From Simiduia curdlanivorans (GTDB lineage: Bacteria; Pseudomonadota; Gammaproteobacteria; Pseudomonadales; Cellvibrionaceae): DNA of 64,000 nt. Shown here one piece after another: positions 1-8,696 of this stretch (position 1 is the stretch's first letter; the number at the start of each line of letters is the position of its first letter). The DNA lies in the NCBI RefSeq assembly GCF_030409605.1, contig NZ_JAUFQG010000006.1:1240001-1304000 (forward strand), written 5' to 3'. The notes under the pieces are model-generated. The model had not been told where the DNA came from and made no database searches. It worked only from the letters and a program-made list of their open reading frames with translations. The position numbers and the translations under genes were made by a program.

Positions 1-764
1 ATTTTTTCTCTCGTCAATTCATCTTTCGCTGAAATAACCTGTTGTATCCAATCGCTGTAAGATGAAACTCTTGTGTATAGCTCCGTCACACCATACTCAC
101 CAACGTTATAAAACCATGAGTCGACACGTGAACTGACTCCGAGCAATACATATTTATCCCCTTCCTTAATAAAGGCAGGACCACCACTGTCTCCATTGCC
201 CGAAACGCCCTCCAATGCCTCGCCCTTTGAGCCTCTCTCAAATTTAAAAACAATATCCGTATCCGTCACATTAACGACTTTATTTTGCGCTTTTCTCAAT
301 CGACCGTTATTTTCCTTATAGCTAACCGTTTGCCCTTGTTGACCAGTACCCGTCCCTCCCACGCCGATAAACCAAACCCCTGCACCCTTTTCGGCAATAC
401 CATCATACAGAGTTGCGGGTTTGATACTGGTGACAGGTTGGGCTAATTTAATCAGCGCTAGGTCGTGCACACCCCCCAATTGATATTCGGGATAACTATA
501 TCGTTGGGAAACGGATACTAGCTCGTTTCCAACGTGTATTTTCTGTCCAGGATTCATGCAAAAAACAGCATGAGCTGCGGTAACAACCCATTCGGGATCA
601 ATCAAGGTTCCATGTACACCAATACTATATAGCGTTGCTAGGGGAGGAAAGTCTGACCGAGCCGCATGATAACTTTCGTCAGGAACATCGTGTCGAATGA
701 CAATGGCGCTAGCTAAGGATGAGGAAAGACCCACTGTTAAAACTATGCATTGAGTAATGTTCAA
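1..764 (-). CDS. secreted trypsin-like serine protease (S1 family), 3' end cut by window edge
   Basis: Endopeptidase predicted to be exported and to act outside the cytoplasm. Reading leftward from a TTG start at 764, a signal peptide (about 20 residues ending ...LASA) is followed by the S1 catalytic triad: His in VTAAHA, Asp in HDLALI, Ser in GNGDSGGP. A C-terminal YSDWIQ motif typical of the last helix follows. The TTG is chosen because AGGTG lies 6 bases upstream, the signal peptide begins right there, and no ATG in frame fits. The frame is still open at base 1, so a C-terminal extension or sorting tag may lie outside the window. The stretch has clearly lower GC than the TonB receptor gene next to it, which may mean transfer. 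Family assignment is secure; the substrate is unknown. Confidence 0.9.
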   Translation of the reverse strand, partial: MNITQCIVLTVGLSSSLASAIVIRHDVPDESYHAARSDFPPLATLYSIGVHGTLIDPEWVVTAAHAVFCMNPGQKIHVGNELVSVSQRYSYPEYQLGGVHDLALIKLAQPVTSIKPATLYDGIAEKGAGVWFIGVGGTGTGQQGQTVSYKENNGRLRKAQNKVVNVTDTDIVFKFERGSKGEALEGVSGNGDSGGPAFIKEGDKYVLLGVSSRVDSWFYNVGEYGVTELYTRVSSYSDWIQQVISAKDELTREK

Positions 765-1385
765 ATTTACACCTTATCTAAGTAACTCTATTAAGGCTAT
801 ATATACGTACGTGCAGAAAAAACGCTTGGCCAAATCGAAAACGCACATTCTGGACGTTCATAACCAAGCTGATTATGACGTTTTTTCACTCAGTATTTTT
901 TAGTTGGCTTCCTTTAGCTTTAGCGCCAGAAACATCTCCAAGATACCCGCCTTTGCAGGTTAAGGCACTAGCGTTTAACGTAAAATCATTTCCTAACAAC
1001 GCTGAACCTTCTCCATTTCCAGATGCAACCCATTCTGATCTATTAGCGCATCACTACTCGCACTCACCAGCACCCCACTCTGCACCAAGCCAATTGCCTC
1101 TGAACCGGGCGATTCAGATGGCTGTTATTTTCTCGGCTATTTAAGAAGTACATCGGCATGGCAGTGAAAACTCTCCACAAGGCAATACTGAAATCGCGTG
1201 TATCACCCGTTAAACCAAGTAGATTTGTGCGGCGACAGGCCCGGGCACTAAAGCCACGCTAGCCGTGCTAAACGCTAGAACTTAACGATCGAGCAACCAG
1301 TTCGGAAAAATTGCGCCCAGCCCAAAAAAGCCACGACCCATCAGGTATAATCCTCGCCATTGTTTTACCACTGGAATACTCACCC
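765..1385. other. 621-base intergenic stretch, possible gene remnant
   Basis: No convincing intact gene. On the minus strand, 889-1050 is an open stretch of 54 codons ending in TGA at 886-888. It has protein-like composition (contains SEWVASGNGEG and GNDFTLNASALTC) but no start codon and a stop just upstream, so it may be the decayed 3' end of a secreted-protein gene. A TATAAT hexamer stands at about 1344-1349, about 40 bases before the TonB receptor start, without a good -35 partner. Confidence 0.3.
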
Positions 1386-3350
1386 ATGCCACACGCTCGC
1401 GCCCGTCCATTGCGTCGATTAAAAAACCCGCTACTGGCCTTGATATCCCTGGCCTCGAGTCTGACCAGCGCGCCTGCGGTTCTGGCGCACGGCGACATGG
1501 AAGAGGTGATTGTCACCTCGGTGCGCAGCCATCGCACCTTGGATGACACACCATTGCGAGTAGAAATTTTAGGCGAAGAAGAGCTGCGCGAAAAATCCAA
1601 CATGAAACCCGGTGACATACGCATGCTGCTAAATGAAAGCACCGGCATTCAAGTTCAACAATCCTCGGCCACCAGCTTAAACTCCAGCATTCGCATTCAA
1701 GGCCTAGACGGCCGCTACACCCAAATGCTGCGCGACGGCTTGCCAATTTACTCGGGCTTTTCCGGCAGCCTCAGCCTATTGCAGATTACGCCATTGGACT
1801 TGCAGCAAGTGGAAGTGGTTAAAGGCGCGTCTTCAACCCTGTACGGTGGCGGCGCCATTGCGGGGCTGGTCAACTTGGTGTCAAAAACACCGGGCGAAAG
1901 CCCAGAAACCGAGATGATGTTAAACGCCACCTCCGCCGGCGGCCAGGACCTTTCGGCTTTTCATTCGCGCGAGGCCGGCCAGCACGGGCTCACACTATTT
2001 GGCACCTACAACCGCAGCGATGCCTATGAGCCCGCCGACAATGGGCTAACCGCCATTCCAGAATTCGAGCGAGTCACTTTCACGCCGCGCTGGTTTTATA
2101 CTTTCTCCGACGACACCAAGCTCGACCTAGGTGTTGGCTTGATCGACGAAAACCGCTTGGGTGGTAGCGTCAACTATATCAATGGCAATGCGCCGGACGA
2201 GTACTTTGAAGAGAACGATAGCCGCCGAGCTTATCTGCGCTTTGGCTTATCCCACCACTTCGACGCTGGCGCCGAAATTATGCTAAAGCATACCAACAGC
2301 CAATTTGAACGCAGCCTAAAAACTTCCGGCTACGCATTTTCTGGCACCCAAAATTCAAGCTTTACCGAGCTGAGTTTGGCCGATTATCGCGTCGACGGCG
2401 GTTGGGTTGTTGGGCTAAATGGCACAACGGAAGCCTTTGATCAAGATCCGGCAGTAGATGGCTTTAACCACGACTACTCGGAACAAACCCTCGGCGCCTT
2501 CGGCCAAGTCACCCGAGACTTATCCTCAAGTTTGGTACTGGAAGCTGGCTTGCGCGCAGACGCCCATTCAGACTACGGCAACTTTATTCTGCCCCGCGTA
2601 TCAGTACTGTATTTACCCTCGCACGACCTCAGCGTGCGTTTCGGCGGCGGCTATGGCTACAAAACGCCCAGCCTTTTTGTGTCTGACGCCGAAGCCGTAC
2701 AGTTTCAGGATATTATCCCCATAGACCCAGACCAATTCGACGCCGAAACCTCCAAAGGCCTAAACCTCGATATCAACTACCGGTTCGACCTTTCCGAGGC
2801 TTGGTCACTCACCAGCAACCTACTGCTGTTCCACACTCAAATCGATAAACCTTTGCAGCTTATTGAGCAAAACGGCTTATACAACTTCGACCAACAAAAT
2901 TACGCCATCAACACACGCGGCGCAGAGGCCAACTTCATCTTCGGCTTTGGCGAGTTACGCTATTTCCTAGGCTACACCTATGTGGATGCCGAACAGGAAA
3001 CAGCTAGCGGTAATGTGGAGCTAGCTCTGGTCTCACAACACCGGGTCAACCAAGTGTTAGTCTGGGAGCGAGAAGACAACTTTCGCATCGGCCTCGAAGC
3101 CTATTACTTCAGCCCACAGCGCCGAGACAACGACACCCGTGGCGAAGGCTATTGGATTTTCGGCTTGATGACAGAAAAGAAACTGGCAGAGTCCGTTACC
3201 GCCTTTTTCAACCTAGAAAACTTTACCGACACCCGGCAAACCAAGTTCGAAAACATTAATTCAGGGAATCTAGTAAACCCTGTATTCCGTGATGTTTACG
3301 CGCCGCTGGATGGCTTTGTGATTAATGGTGGGCTTAGGGTTAGTTGGTAA
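1386..3350 (+). CDS. TonB-dependent outer membrane receptor
   Basis: Outer membrane beta-barrel importer energised by TonB, likely for a siderophore, haem, vitamin or other large ligand. Starting at ATG 1386, residues 1-34 form a signal peptide (basic RRLKNP, then hydrophobic core, ...VLAHG). Next come a TonB-box-like MEEVIVTS and a plug domain with SIRIQGLDGRYTQ, DGLPI and VEVVKGASSTLYGGGAIAG. The rest, about 450 residues, is alternating barrel strand sequence ending in the aromatic terminus RVSW. The frame extends to an upstream ATG at 1311, but that would put 25 non-signal residues ahead of the signal peptide. Length of 654 residues is normal for the family. No transport partners are adjacent, and no Fur box was seen upstream. 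Ligand cannot be told from sequence. Confidence 0.9.
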   Translation: MPHARARPLRRLKNPLLALISLASSLTSAPAVLAHGDMEEVIVTSVRSHRTLDDTPLRVEILGEEELREKSNMKPGDIRMLLNESTGIQVQQSSATSLNSSIRIQGLDGRYTQMLRDGLPIYSGFSGSLSLLQITPLDLQQVEVVKGASSTLYGGGAIAGLVNLVSKTPGESPETEMMLNATSAGGQDLSAFHSREAGQHGLTLFGTYNRSDAYEPADNGLTAIPEFERVTFTPRWFYTFSDDTKLDLGVGLIDENRLGGSVNYINGNAPDEYFEENDSRRAYLRFGLSHHFDAGAEIMLKHTNSQFERSLKTSGYAFSGTQNSSFTELSLADYRVDGGWVVGLNGTTEAFDQDPAVDGFNHDYSEQTLGAFGQVTRDLSSSLVLEAGLRADAHSDYGNFILPRVSVLYLPSHDLSVRFGGGYGYKTPSLFVSDAEAVQFQDIIPIDPDQFDAETSKGLNLDINYRFDLSEAWSLTSNLLLFHTQIDKPLQLIEQNGLYNFDQQNYAINTRGAEANFIFGFGELRYFLGYTYVDAEQETASGNVELALVSQHRVNQVLVWEREDNFRIGLEAYYFSPQRRDNDTRGEGYWIFGLMTEKKLAESVTAFFNLENFTDTRQTKFENINSGNLVNPVFRDVYAPLDGFVINGGLRVSW

Positions 3351-3405
3351 GAAAGAGGCTTCTTGGCTTTCGGATATCCACCTCAAGACAACTGGTTAAA
3401 TTAAC

Positions 3406-4131
3406 CTACGGCTGCTCGCTGCCACTAGTAGTGGCCGCCAAATTGGCGACGCACGCATCCCTAATGGATTTTGATCTAAATAGAAATCCGTTAGTATTTT
3501 TTCCAAACAGTGGGAATCTATCGACGCGAATGTCTTTACTAATTTCACCGTCCGCAATCATTTCCTGACGATAGTACTCGAATATATTGCCATCCAACTG
3601 AATGAAATCAACTCTATCTCTAAACAGCATTCTCAATTGGGTTTTTTGATTATGGGTTTCCCTATACTGCTTATTTTTTAGTGCCATCTCTGCATAAGCG
3701 CCGCCAATCTTTTCGATCGCTCCCTGCCATGATAGTAGTGAGTACGGAGATATATCCTCAACCTTTGTGATGTGAAAACCACGCGCTGAAAGTGAAATCA
3801 AGAAATTCTCATAAGAATAGAGATCTCCGGAATAAAAGCCTTTAAGGCCCCGCTCGTTAATTAGATTCTCATTCACATCCGTGACAATATCAACCTGATC
3901 AGCTTCATAGGCAAAAATGCGCCGTGCATAGGGTAGCAATTGAGGTTTTAGCTCATAGCCCGAGGGCTTTAAGCAGGCCTTCAACATATCTACCAATATG
4001 CCGCCAGAGCCATCTTCAAGCACCCAAGGTGGCAAGGAGGAACCAAAGGCAACCAACACCTCTTTAGGCTGGCAAACCGCCGGATAGGACAACACCAGTA
4101 ATACACTTAGAGTTAATGCTGATTTTTTCAC
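3406..4131 (-). CDS. periplasmic solute-binding-like protein (PBPb/family 3 type)
   Basis: Probably a periplasmic binding protein of the amino-acid-binding (SBP_bac_3) type. A signal peptide (MKKSALTLSVLLVL...AVCQ) is followed by VAFGSSLPPWV, a glycine-rich GGILVDMLKACL, and the typical second-domain pattern with RVDFIQLDGNIFEYY. At 241 residues it is slightly short: the usual final helix after FRSKSIRD is brief and the protein ends in a low-complexity NLAATTSGSEQP, so the C-terminus may be altered. No ABC permease or ATPase gene is adjacent; such orphan proteins are common in gammaproteobacteria and their role is generally unknown. Convergent with the TonB receptor gene. Confidence 0.75.
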   Translation of the reverse strand: MKKSALTLSVLLVLSYPAVCQPKEVLVAFGSSLPPWVLEDGSGGILVDMLKACLKPSGYELKPQLLPYARRIFAYEADQVDIVTDVNENLINERGLKGFYSGDLYSYENFLISLSARGFHITKVEDISPYSLLSWQGAIEKIGGAYAEMALKNKQYRETHNQKTQLRMLFRDRVDFIQLDGNIFEYYRQEMIADGEISKDIRVDRFPLFGKNTNGFLFRSKSIRDACVANLAATTSGSEQP

Positions 4132-4413
4132 TCGAACTCAGCTCTGACATCAAAAATGAGGGTGATCGCAATCGATAACGATTGTTTATAACGCTTTCAT
4201 TTAAGTGGTGTGACGAAGACTAGGAAAGGGCACTACCCTGCAATTTGTCAAGCCACGATAAATTAGCGCTCGACAAAGAATAGAACCGAATAACGGGTTG
4301 CGCTAGGTAGATATAGCTCAGAAGCCATCACAGACTGACCGGTCATTAAATCTCAATCAATATACGAACGGCAGCCGAGGATAAAATCCCTAACCGCGGG
4401 TCTGTAGAAACAC

Positions 4414-4899
4414 TCAACGAGTCTGCCATGTTGTTAGCTGATGGATTGCTAACATTGCTTTTCCTATGGAATGACCATGCTTTTCTGATAAATATTCCAA
4501 AATATTTTCAAGACATTGCAGCTGACAATGCGAAAGCCAAAAATAGCGTGTTTTAGCCAGCTCATCGCCCTCAGAAGCAAGCTCTAAGTCGTAGATAATT
4601 GTCTCTGTGAGCGTATCAAAGCGATTGGTGCACAAAAGAGCCTTACGCAGAAGGTTAGGCAATAGCCAACACATGCCAGCAACCGACAAATTAGCCAGCT
4701 CCGAATGCATATACCTCACCCCTTCCATTGGAATTATCGGCTCTGGGTAATGACGCATGTGCTCCACGATATACCTACAAACACAATCTTCATCACCTCG
4801 ATTCGTGAGCATAAACGCTTCAGGTTTACTCTGAAATGGAAAAGCTTTCTCCACGTCCAGAAAAATCTCTTCTTCAGTCTTGTAACCTTGGTACGCCAT
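4414..4899 (-). CDS. small cytoplasmic protein resembling DUF6714
   Basis: Function not known. A soluble 161-residue protein without signal peptide or membrane segment. It starts MAYQGYKTEEEIF and has a central MHSELANLSVAGMCWLLPNLLRKAL, a pattern I associate with DUF6714 proteins (a tryptophan followed by LP and an amphipathic helix), but this match is from memory and weak. It starts 6 bases after the stop of the lipocalin gene, so the two are likely co-transcribed. Several Cys and His residues (CVCRY, SHCQLQC) are scattered and do not form a clear metal site. Confidence 0.6.
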   Translation of the reverse strand: MAYQGYKTEEEIFLDVEKAFPFQSKPEAFMLTNRGDEDCVCRYIVEHMRHYPEPIIPMEGVRYMHSELANLSVAGMCWLLPNLLRKALLCTNRFDTLTETIIYDLELASEGDELAKTRYFWLSHCQLQCLENILEYLSEKHGHSIGKAMLAIHQLTTWQTR

Positions 4900-4905
4900 A
4901 GCGCT

Positions 4906-5421
4906 CTATGGGTGCTCAACATAAATCAGTTTATTGGTATCAAAACCATGCGCTGCCGACATTTTAAGAAACTTTTCCATCACCTCTGGCTTCACGGAAG
5001 GCGTTCGCGACAGCAACCAGAGATAGTCGGTATTAGGCCCTGACACAAAGGCATAGCTGTAGTTTTTATGGTCCAATTCAAAAACCACGTAAGAGCCGTA
5101 AAAAGGCCCGAGGAAAGACACCTTAAGATAGCCTTCGGTTTCGCTATCGACAAAGTAAGCCTTTCCCTCCGCTTCTTTCCACTCGCTCTTGGCCTCCAAA
5201 TAACCACGGTTGAGCACCGATACACCACCATCATCACGCAGGCTATACTCAGCCGTGACTTGGCTCATGCCGCGCTCAAATGAGTGATCGAGGCGCGCCA
5301 CCTCGTACCATTTACCCAGGTAATTATTCAGCTCAAAATTCGATACCGGCTTCACGGATTCCGGCATACCTAGGCAGCCATTTAGCAAAACCACACACAT
5401 TGTCAGAAAAAACAATTTCAT
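4906..5421 (-). CDS. blc: outer membrane lipoprotein, lipocalin Blc
   Basis: Bacterial lipocalin, an outer membrane lipoprotein binding fatty acids or lysophospholipids in family members. The ATG at 5421 is preceded by AGGAGG five bases away. The lipobox LLNGC lies near residue 16. The lipocalin signature LGKWYEVARLDHSFERG follows, then the strand motifs of the single beta-barrel (VSFLGPFYGSYVVFELD, YLWLLSRTP) typical of the Blc/apolipoprotein D group. Length of 171 residues is typical (E. coli Blc is 177). A longer frame starting 10 codons upstream lacks an RBS. It is the first gene of a short leftward pair with the unknown 161-residue protein. Confidence 0.92.
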   Translation of the reverse strand: MKLFFLTMCVVLLNGCLGMPESVKPVSNFELNNYLGKWYEVARLDHSFERGMSQVTAEYSLRDDGGVSVLNRGYLEAKSEWKEAEGKAYFVDSETEGYLKVSFLGPFYGSYVVFELDHKNYSYAFVSGPNTDYLWLLSRTPSVKPEVMEKFLKMSAAHGFDTNKLIYVEHP

Positions 5422-5591
5422 TTTGCCTCCTAAATCCAAATGTCTCAGCAATCAAAAACGTAGCAAATTGTATTCGTTGATTCTACGCTTACCGTGCTCA
5501 GACAGAGCGTTTTTCAATGTTTTTAGTAAAAACTTACCAGTACTAGCGGCATTTGAATTTTTACAAATGAGGACCTTCGCAACATCTTAAA

Positions 5592-6392
5592 CTACTCAAC
5601 ACATTCATCAGCTCTGAGGGTAAGCACTTCATAGCCAGTTGATGTTACCGCAACTGTATGTTCCCACTGAGCCGATAACCTTTTATCACTAGTGACGACA
5701 GTCCAGCCATCTTTTTTCAACTTAACCTTGGCCTTACCTTGATTAATCATGGGCTCAATGGTGAATACCATTCCAGCCTGCAGAACCAAACCTTTTCCCA
5801 GCTGGCCATAATGTAAAACTTGAGGCTCTTCATGCATTTCCCGACCTATGCCATGGCCACAATACTCACGAACTACTGAATAGCCATTTTTCTCGGCATA
5901 ACTCTGAATTGCGTGGCCAACATCGCCCAATGTTGCACCCGGTTTTACACTCTTAATACCCTTCCACATCGCCTCATAAGTTTTATCCACCAGCCTCTTA
6001 GCCAGGGGATTCACGTTGCCAACCAGATACATTTTGCTGGAGTCCGCAATGAAGCCGCCGCGCTCTAAGGTGATATCGATATTGATAATGTCACCGGATT
6101 TTAGCTTTTGATTATTTGACGGCACTCCATGACATACCACATTGTTTATCGAGCTATTCAGTACATATTGATAACCATACTGGCCCTTACTTGCTGGGCG
6201 AGCATCGAGCTCGTCGATTATATATCGCTCGGCCAGATGATTAATGGCCATGGTGGAAATACCGACTTGTACAAATTCGTCGAGATAGTCGAAAACCGAT
6301 GCGAGAAGACGGCCTGACTCCCGCATTATTCTTAACTCTTCAACATTTTTTACATGTATATTAGCCACCAACAACTCTCTCGGCTTTGACAT
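5592..6392 (-). CDS. map: type I methionyl aminopeptidase
   Basis: Removes the N-terminal methionine from proteins. All five metal ligands of the family are visible: Asp in NIDITLE, Asp in ADSSKM, His in CGHGIGREMHEEP, Glu in FTIEPMI and Glu in QWEHTVAV, so it should be active. It has 266 residues, near the length of E. coli Map (264). It lacks the usual housekeeping setting next to rpsB. Instead its first 32 bases overlap the end of a ParD-like antitoxin gene, marking it as the extra, accessory copy known in several gammaproteobacteria. GC is lower than in the core genes further right. A role as partner of the antitoxin-like protein is inference from the overlap. Confidence 0.9.
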   Translation of the reverse strand: MSKPRELLVANIHVKNVEELRIMRESGRLLASVFDYLDEFVQVGISTMAINHLAERYIIDELDARPASKGQYGYQYVLNSSINNVVCHGVPSNNQKLKSGDIINIDITLERGGFIADSSKMYLVGNVNPLAKRLVDKTYEAMWKGIKSVKPGATLGDVGHAIQSYAEKNGYSVVREYCGHGIGREMHEEPQVLHYGQLGKGLVLQAGMVFTIEPMINQGKAKVKLKKDGWTVVTSDKRLSAQWEHTVAVTSTGYEVLTLRADECVE

Positions 6393-6567
6393 CAGCCAGT
6401 TTCATTTGCTCGCTCATAATGTCAGAAAAAGACATATTCGGATTAGCTTCGGCTAGCATGCCAATTTTTATCCAATACTCCGCCTGTGCATTTATAGAAC
6501 GCACCATAACGACGCTTGCCTTACGAACGTCGTCATGCAGCTCATCGTTTATTTTGACAATACCCAT
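6361..6567 (-). CDS. ParD-like antitoxin family protein
   Basis: 68-residue protein of the ParD_like family. It starts MGIVKINDELHDDVRKAS and carries SINAQAEYWIKIGMLAEANP, a ribbon-helix-helix-like DNA-binding core. ATG 6567 is chosen because AAGGA lies 6 bases before it; upstream in-frame ATG codons give an odd Met/Tyr-rich extension. Its end overlaps the methionyl aminopeptidase gene by 32 bases, so the two are translationally linked. The overlap resembles type II toxin-antitoxin gene order (antitoxin first), but the second gene is an enzyme and not a known toxin. Likely autoregulates through the repeats just upstream. Confidence 0.8.
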   Translation of the reverse strand: MGIVKINDELHDDVRKASVVMVRSINAQAEYWIKIGMLAEANPNMSFSDIMSEQMKLADVKAERVVGG

Positions 6568-6582
6568 AAGCATCCTTAGCAT

Positions 6583-6619
6583 ATGATACATATATAAAAC
6601 ATACATGAATCATATATAA
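6583..6619 (-). promoter_or_regulatory. paired direct repeats, candidate operator of the ParD-like gene
   Basis: Two 15-base copies, ATGATACATATATAA (6583-6597) and ATGAATCATATATAA (6605-6619), match at 13 of 15 positions and are spaced 22 bases apart, about two helical turns. They lie 16 bases upstream of the ParD-like start. Ribbon-helix-helix antitoxins typically bind such paired short repeats; binding here is inferred. Confidence 0.45.
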
Positions 6620-6822
6620 CGAAAATTATAGATGCAAGCGGTAACAACCACCGTTGATGCTGCAAAGTGAAAATCGCTAAATCGGGAAACCAAACAAGCA
6701 TCATTAATCAAGAGACTTACATCTAGACCCCGACCAAGCAGAAGAGAGCGAGGGTAAATAGCCAAAGGCAAAAGTGCGCAAAGAAGTTAGATTCTATTAA
6801 ATAGGAAGCGCCTGCGTGCTCG

Positions 6823-7380
6823 CTACCAGCCCATAAACCGATTGACGGGTTTTGAGTTTGACTCTAAGCGGTGCCAAAGGTGTAGAAAAGCCGGGAGGGC
6901 TAAGGCCCAGAAAAAGCCAAGGGCTAAGGCCCAAAGTACGGGGTTGGGAATACTCACCTCGGTAAACTGCGCCCCAGCCCAATAAGATAAAGGGCCGAAT
7001 AGCGCGCCAAAAACCGCGGCGAGCATTTTGGATTTTGCCAACCACGATAAGCTGTGCGGTAGCGTAGTGGCGAAGGCAAGCCAGAGCGGAATTAACCAAT
7101 GAGGAAAATGCCTCGCGCCCTCGTAGAGCATTAGCCCCTGCGAAAACCATAAAAGATCAACCGCAACGCCGATGCCTGTCACCAAGGCAACAAAGCCAAC
7201 TTCCAAGCTTTTATGAGCGCTGATTAGCGCAATATGAAATACGCAATACAACACGATGAAAAGCCAGGCACTAGCATCGTGGGATAAAATAATGCCCCAC
7301 CAAACGCACTGAAACAGCAATGCATTTAACAGCAGGGCAATATTGGGATTTAGCCTAAGCAGCGCATTAGCCAAGGGCAA
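6823..7380 (-). CDS. DUF2878 family membrane protein
   Basis: Integral membrane protein of 185 residues with about five or six hydrophobic segments. It has the DUF2878 landmarks PLWLAFATTLPHSLSWL and FGPLSYWAGAQ. The biochemical function is not known; the family recurs in operons with cyclopropane-fatty-acid-synthase-like methyltransferases, DUF1365 and FAD oxidoreductases. It is the last gene of the leftward six-gene operon, and its start overlaps the end of the methyltransferase gene by 14 bases, implying translational coupling. Expected to be induced with the operon by the ECF sigma factor. Confidence 0.85.
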   Translation of the reverse strand: MPLANALLRLNPNIALLLNALLFQCVWWGIILSHDASAWLFIVLYCVFHIALISAHKSLEVGFVALVTGIGVAVDLLWFSQGLMLYEGARHFPHWLIPLWLAFATTLPHSLSWLAKSKMLAAVFGALFGPLSYWAGAQFTEVSIPNPVLWALALGFFWALALPAFLHLWHRLESNSKPVNRFMGW

Positions 7381-8686
7381 CTGGCGCCGGTAGTTGTTGC
7401 GCCCTGGGTTTGGCCATCAACAATTGCGAGGTACCAATAGCGCGTTCGCGGAAACCGCCTTCGCAATAACAGAGATAAAAATCCCACATGCGAATAAAGG
7501 TTTCGTCAAAGCCGCAGCCGCGCACTTTATCGATAGCAGCCCAAAAGCGGGTGCGCCAATCGGCCAGTGTGCGGGCATAGTGAATACCAATTTCTTCCAA
7601 ACCTACCAACTGCATATCCGTATAGTCGCGCAGGCAATCGCCAATCACGCTTACCGACGGCAAGGCGCCACCGGGGAAAATATAGCGCTGAATAAAGTCG
7701 ACATTGTTTTTTGCGAAGTTAAAACGTTGATCGGCAATGGTAATGGCTTGAATTAGCATCAATCCATCGTCTTTCAACAACTTGGAGCAGGTGGCAAAAT
7801 ACTGAGCGTAAAATTTATGGCCCACGGCTTCAATCATTTCAACAGACACTAGCTTATCGTAGCAGCCTGTGAGATCGCGATAATCTTCCAGTAACAGAGT
7901 GATTTTATCCTGCAGGCCCTCGCGCTCTACCCAGGCGCAGGCGTAGTCATATTGCTGTTGCGAGATAGTGGTGGTGGTTACTCGGCAGCCGTAATGTTTA
8001 GCGGCGTGAATTGCCATGCCGCCCCAGCCGGTACCAATTTCCAGCAGATGGTCTGTTGGCTGTAGGTTTAAGCGCTTACAAATTCTATCTAACTTGGCCT
8101 CGGCGGCTTGCTCTAAGCTGGCGCTTGGGCTTTCATACACAGCGGCCGAGTACATCATACTTTTATCGAGAAACAGCGAGAAAAAATCGTTGCCTAAATC
8201 ATAATGGGCAGCAATATTTTTCTTCGAGCCTATTTTGGTATTGCTTCTTAAACTGTGATAAAGCTTCAGCGCCCAACCTTTGATGGCACTCCAGCTGGAG
8301 TCCATGTCGTTAGTGAGCGCAATATTGGTGCTCATTAAACGAACAACATCCACTAAGTTGTTCGAGCTCCACTCGCCGCGCATGTAAGACTCACCGGCAC
8401 CAATGGTGCCGCCGGTGATAACCGCGCCATAAAACCCGGCATCATGCACCGCGATTTTTGCTTTCACGCCTTGGCTGGTGCTTTCGCCGAAATGAAATAC
8501 TTCGCCGGCCTCGTGTAACTCTAGGCTGCCATGGCGCAATTTTTTCAATACGCTAAACAATAAGTTCCTAAACATCCGGCTTGGCTTAGACGCCGCCAGT
8601 TGATCGGCCACTGCTGTGGATGCACCGCTGATAAAATTATCCCTAAGATCTGACTGAGTTACACCGCTGGCTTGGGGTGGCGTCAT
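7367..8686 (-). CDS. cyclopropane-fatty-acyl-phospholipid synthase family methyltransferase
   Basis: SAM-dependent methyltransferase predicted to methylate or cyclopropanate double bonds of membrane phospholipid acyl chains. The N-terminal lipid-binding region is followed by AHYDLGNDFFSLFLD, the SAM-binding LEIGTGWGGMAIHAA, SQQQYDYA, VSVEMIEAVGHKF and the QRYIFPGG active-site segment of CFA synthases. The ATG at 8686 has GAGGA 7 bases upstream; an in-frame ATG 33 bases earlier (8719) lies inside the preceding gene and is less well served. About 439 residues, slightly longer than E. coli Cfa (382). The enzyme could make cyclopropane fatty acids or, as reported for related photooxidative-stress operons in alphaproteobacteria, methylated precursors of furan fatty acids. 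Confidence 0.88.
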   Translation of the reverse strand: MTPPQASGVTQSDLRDNFISGASTAVADQLAASKPSRMFRNLLFSVLKKLRHGSLELHEAGEVFHFGESTSQGVKAKIAVHDAGFYGAVITGGTIGAGESYMRGEWSSNNLVDVVRLMSTNIALTNDMDSSWSAIKGWALKLYHSLRSNTKIGSKKNIAAHYDLGNDFFSLFLDKSMMYSAAVYESPSASLEQAAEAKLDRICKRLNLQPTDHLLEIGTGWGGMAIHAAKHYGCRVTTTTISQQQYDYACAWVEREGLQDKITLLLEDYRDLTGCYDKLVSVEMIEAVGHKFYAQYFATCSKLLKDDGLMLIQAITIADQRFNFAKNNVDFIQRYIFPGGALPSVSVIGDCLRDYTDMQLVGLEEIGIHYARTLADWRTRFWAAIDKVRGCGFDETFIRMWDFYLCYCEGGFRERAIGTSQLLMAKPRAQQLPAPVALG

Positions 8687-8696
8687 GGAACTGTCC

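Noticed and set aside
875..1144. Rightward open frame of 89 codons
   Set aside because: Pro/Ser-rich composition unlike a real protein, no ribosome site, and the opposite strand reads more protein-like; treated as noncoding.
1250..1290. Short repeats of CTAAACGCTAG type, also near 968 and 48880, considered as integron attC sites
   Set aside because: No paired R/L boxes or gene-cassette structure could be found; matches are only 10-12 bases.
1268..1746. Leftward open frames opposite the TonB receptor gene
   Set aside because: They are antisense to a clear receptor gene and lack family features.
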